Shown one piece after another: positions 61,159 through 64,000 of a DNA stretch of 64,000 nucleotides; the stretch's first letter is position 1, and each line of letters opens with the position of its first letter. Origin of the DNA: Chitinivibrionales bacterium. Its GTDB lineage: Bacteria > Fibrobacterota > Chitinivibrionia > Chitinivibrionales > WJKA01. Below the pieces are notes generated by a model. It did no database searches. It had not been told where the DNA came from and saw only the letters and a list, made by a program, of their open reading frames with translations. Made by a program: the position numbers and the translations under genes. The DNA lies in the NCBI GenBank assembly GCA_014728295.1, contig WJLW01000089.1, positions 62,001 through 126,000 on the forward strand, given 5' to 3'.

Positions 61159-63399
61159 TCAATATCTGAACTCGTAGGCAATTCCCAGTTTGTTATCCCA
61201 GTAAGAGCTGCCGGCGATAGTGGCAAATCGGGCGAGCGCAAAGAGCGAGTGGCGATGCGCAATATTCCAGGTGTAATATGAACGCAATGACATTTCGTTT
61301 TCGGGGTCGGCATTGCGGTCGTTGGTGTGCTCGTAGCCTGCGTCAAGATCAAGTTTCATTTTGTTCTGGATGATGTGCCAGGTAACCCCGGCGGTTGGCG
61401 ACATGAGCGTTAAACCGAAGTTGCCCTGTGAGGTGTTGACCAGTGCGCTGAAGCGGGTGTCCAGCGGATAATCGTCAAAGGTGGAAGTGACGCTCAGTAT
61501 ACCGCTGCTGACTTGCAGCGAGATATCCAGTGACGGGCTGTCGAGTACCGTGGAATTAGTGAGATTGCCGGCACTCAGGCTGATCGTATGTTTTGAGTAG
61601 CGGATGCGGCGGGTGTATTGCATCGTCGCTCCCACGTTGTTGAGCCGGTTAGTTCCGGACAGTGAACCCCCCGTCCGTTCGGAATTATTCGCATAGAACA
61701 AGCTCGCCGTGGGCACGTACTCGTTCCAGAAAAATGTTGCCAGAAAGTCCAATCCAACGGAGGTGCGACCCGGCGTTTCTTTGAGTCCGGTAAGATTGTT
61801 GCGGTACCATTTAACAACGCCGCGCAAATACAGTTTTTTGTCAAACAACCGGATGCCTTCGGTGATTTTGATTCCTCGCTTGTCGACCGGCAGGTTCTCA
61901 TTGGCCAGTGATTTGAAATTGGTGCCCGCGTTCAGAAAGGCAACCTCGAACTCTTCGAAAACAGGTCCGATTGTAAAGCGCCCCCTCACACCCGCGTCCC
62001 AGATCATTGAGTTGGGAAACGAGTTGAAGCTGAATTTCTGGTTCGTATCGACCGGCAGCGGCAGCGGCGTTGTTGACTCATTTATGATGATGAAGGCACG
62101 TATCAGGTCCGGCGAAAACGGCAAATCGTCGGCGCCGGCGCTGTCTTTGTCCAGAAAAGAGAGTAGCTGCTTGTTCGATAAGCCGCCGTCGGTGATGTCA
62201 TTCGTGTACAGGCTGAGCGCATAATTGGCGTACAGCGTAAGCCGCCTCTTCCAAAAATGCAAAACAGCGTCGGCGCCTATGGCGAAATTGTCCCTGGGGG
62301 GTGTTACGGCAAGATTAAGCGTGTCGGCAGCCTGCTGTATGACATTCTGGTCGATCGAGCCGACGTCATCCTTTACTTTCAGCACATTAAATCCGAATCT
62401 GAACGTCTCCCCGCTTCCGGCAAAGGCCCGGGCTGCAAAGACATTGCGGGCGTAACCTCCATCCCGGTAGGCCGGCGAGAAGTCGACCATGTTGTCTGCC
62501 GTATCCAGAAGCAGCGTACTGTCGAGCAACAAATACGAGCTGTCAACCAGCGAATCGACCAGCGTTTGCAGCTTCGATTTGTCAATTTCCGGTTCGATGG
62601 CGCGTAGTGCTCGTCCCCACGTTATGTCCAGGCCAAAGCGCTGATCGGCGGTATGCAGATTGCCCTCAATTCCGCGCACGCGCTGGTTGTCGATCAGGAA
62701 CCGGTTATAGGCGGGCCAGTTATCGCCGGTGCTGAGCTTGAAAATGTTACTCCAGCCTCCGGCGATACGAAAGCGCTGCTGCGACTGGTGGCGTTCGTTG
62801 TTATCGGTTGTCAGGGAGAGGTTGTAATTGTAAAATGCTTTGCCTTTATGCCCGTTACCGTATGCATCGATAACGCCCCTGGTATGCGAACTGTCTTCGA
62901 TGAGCCGATAGGCGAGATCGGTGGTGACTTTGCCGTGATTGACAAAGTCTCTGGGGCGAAAAGGGCGGACATCCTTGCCTTTTCTGATCATGGCAATCTT
63001 TTCGCCATGAGTGAGATTTTCTTTGCCGGTCAGGTAGAATTTCACATGCGCCTCATCCAGCCGGGTGCGATAAGCGCCATAGGTAACAAGCGTAACGGCA
63101 TGTGGTCCGTCGATGTCGGGTCGGTTGACAAACTCCTCGTCGGGAATGAAGGACGCGATCGAACCGTTCAGAGTAGTCTGATCGCTGACGTCTTCTTCAT
63201 CGAAGTAGAGCTTCACCCGTTTGACGTTACCGGCCCTGCCGTCAATCAGAAAGCTGATGCTGAAATCGTATTTGTAAATAAAGTCGGATTCCTGAGGTGA
63301 AAGCGGGATGATTTCGGCGCAAAGTGTGGTGGCTGTCACGGTGAGGGCGGCGCAGCAAACTGCCGCGGTTTGCGCTGAAAGAAAAAGCCGGTTACGCAT
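61159..63399 (-). CDS. Outer-membrane beta-barrel protein with N-terminal Ig-like domain
   Basis: ATG 63399 starts a signal peptide (MRNRLFLSAQTAAVCCAALT...), with GAGGA upstream; a longer in-frame start at 63426 adds nine residues and no signal benefit. The 746-residue protein has an N-terminal Ig-like domain (about residues 40-140: KRVKLYFDEEDVSDQTTLNG). A long series of amphipathic strands follows, with typical turns (FRIAGGWSNIFKLSTGDNW; KMKLDLDAGYEHTNDR), and the protein ends in aromatic Tyr (GIAYEFRY), as outer-membrane barrels do. Substrate unknown. Directly downstream of the InlB-repeat gene. Confidence 0.75.
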   Translation of the reverse strand: MRNRLFLSAQTAAVCCAALTVTATTLCAEIIPLSPQESDFIYKYDFSISFLIDGRAGNVKRVKLYFDEEDVSDQTTLNGSIASFIPDEEFVNRPDIDGPHAVTLVTYGAYRTRLDEAHVKFYLTGKENLTHGEKIAMIRKGKDVRPFRPRDFVNHGKVTTDLAYRLIEDSSHTRGVIDAYGNGHKGKAFYNYNLSLTTDNNERHQSQQRFRIAGGWSNIFKLSTGDNWPAYNRFLIDNQRVRGIEGNLHTADQRFGLDITWGRALRAIEPEIDKSKLQTLVDSLVDSSYLLLDSTLLLDTADNMVDFSPAYRDGGYARNVFAARAFAGSGETFRFGFNVLKVKDDVGSIDQNVIQQAADTLNLAVTPPRDNFAIGADAVLHFWKRRLTLYANYALSLYTNDITDGGLSNKQLLSFLDKDSAGADDLPFSPDLIRAFIIINESTTPLPLPVDTNQKFSFNSFPNSMIWDAGVRGRFTIGPVFEEFEVAFLNAGTNFKSLANENLPVDKRGIKITEGIRLFDKKLYLRGVVKWYRNNLTGLKETPGRTSVGLDFLATFFWNEYVPTASLFYANNSERTGGSLSGTNRLNNVGATMQYTRRIRYSKHTISLSAGNLTNSTVLDSPSLDISLQVSSGILSVTSTFDDYPLDTRFSALVNTSQGNFGLTLMSPTAGVTWHIIQNKMKLDLDAGYEHTNDRNADPENEMSLRSYYTWNIAHRHSLFALARFATIAGSSYWDNKLGIAYEFRY

Positions 63400-63426
63400 G
63401 GTTGTCACTGGTCCTCGCTCCGGCAT

Positions 63427-64000
63427 CTATCTGATTTCGGAATAAAACGTTCTGGTCTCATTACTGCTGTTTTTGAACTGTATATCGATAATGTGGATTT
63501 GTTTCGGTTTGAAAATCGCTTCCAGCGCCGCGTCGCCCGAACTCATCGTTACCGAAGATTCCTCGGCAAACCTGTTATTTACGACGACATTGCCGTCGAT
63601 CGTTTTCCACTCTCTGAACTCATATCCGCTACGCGCCCGGGCCTTTATTTCAACGGTCTGGTGCGACTGGACGGTCAGTTTCTTTTCACCGGTGATAGAG
63701 CCCCGCTTCTCATCTGTCGATAAATGCAGTACGAAACTCGTATCTGCCGGCGCCATCTCTTCAACATTTCCGGATGTAAAGAGCGCCTTGACGACTCCGT
63801 CTTCCTGATCGAGTTTAATTTGCGTCTCGGGGCTGTAGGGATCCTGCAGCTCGATGCCGTTGCCGGCGATCACCATCCACTGCAAAAATGAATTGCCGTC
63901 ACCCGCAACTGCCTTGATTGGGGTCCAACGGCTCTTCACCACATTGAGTTTGTATTCAGGCTCAACGGTACCCAGACCATTTGTCAAGGGAGTTAATTCG
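63427..64000 (-). CDS. C-terminal part of an InlB-type repeat surface protein (5' end beyond window)
   Basis: The frame is open to the right edge (reading ELTPLTNGLGTVEPEY...) and stops at 63427, so only the last about 190 residues are seen. They contain two repeats of the InlB B-repeat type: an Ala/Val strand, GNSFLQWMVIAGNG or GYEFREWKTIDGNV, then a Thr/Val strand and A(L/I)F. Such repeats occur in large surface or secreted proteins. Probably co-transcribed with the beta-barrel gene that follows. Confidence 0.65.
   Translation of the reverse strand, partial: ELTPLTNGLGTVEPEYKLNVVKSRWTPIKAVAGDGNSFLQWMVIAGNGIELQDPYSPETQIKLDQEDGVVKALFTSGNVEEMAPADTSFVLHLSTDEKRGSITGEKKLTVQSHQTVEIKARARSGYEFREWKTIDGNVVVNNRFAEESSVTMSSGDAALEAIFKPKQIHIIDIQFKNSSNETRTFYSEIR

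Noticed and set aside
1-64000. Insertion sequences or prophage
   Set aside because: No transposase, integrase or phage structural gene was seen, although the 39-46 kb part has degraded and accessory genes.

Overview
The window looks like a gene-dense chromosomal segment of a Gram-negative bacterium. It carries an Lnt, outer-membrane beta-barrels, an alpha-2-macroglobulin/PBP1C pair and an Rnf complex. A TIGR02147-type regulator (a family first recognised in Fibrobacter), together with FecR/PKD/sulfatase-modifying-factor and TonB-like/DUF4159 surface proteins, suggests Fibrobacterota or a close relative. That taxonomic placement is inference only.

Layout. 1-6.8 kb: a likely seven-gene envelope-stress operon (membrane spermidine-synthase-like protein, SR/G-rich anchored protein, tandem DUF350, acidic wHTH-like protein, K+ channel with RCK domains, DUF2170, PspA/IM30), closed by an intrinsic terminator at 6815-6846. 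It resembles an expanded E. coli yjfIJKLMC operon. 6.9-9.3 kb: purD-purE-tsaC. 9.3-14.7 kb: a TonB-like/DUF4159 protein, a divergent HD-GYP phosphodiesterase with a near-consensus promoter, tRNA-Leu(CAA), a ComF-like phosphoribosyltransferase and a DUF4416 pair. 14.9-20.3 kb: rnfCDGEAB. 20.4-28.3 kb: an MBL-fold hydrolase, two tRNA-Ser genes, SRP RNA, then dnaX-ybaB-recR-pgpA-pncC and a hybrid histidine kinase. 28.3-33.6 kb: purA-BFN-Nudix on the minus strand, an XPB-like helicase, and a NifU-like/DUF116 pair. 33.7-38.7 kb: a FlgM-like small protein, a large FecR-PKD-FGE surface protein, and lnt.

38.7-46.8 kb is the accessory part. It holds two degraded loci (a split outer-membrane protein and a truncated TIGR02147 regulator joined out of frame to a carboxypeptidase-like beta-sandwich). 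It also holds an 11-bp phased TAAC-repeat array upstream of a porin-like gene, an HTH-SLOG regulator with a palindromic operator, small orphan genes, and a CDF transporter with no ordinary start codon. 46.8-64 kb: a second hybrid histidine kinase, the coupled alpha-2-macroglobulin/pbpC pair, a Cache-domain protein with no output domain, a TPR protein, and a beta-barrel/InlB-repeat pair that runs off the right edge.

Most genes are tightly packed, and convergent pairs abut or overlap by up to 18 bp. The strongest regulatory signals are the 11-bp array (40571-40691), the A11 tract in dnaX (23457-23467), the palindromic terminator-like leader of purA (30657-30681) and the operator in front of the HTH-SLOG gene. 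All function calls come from reading protein motifs; no database search was run.
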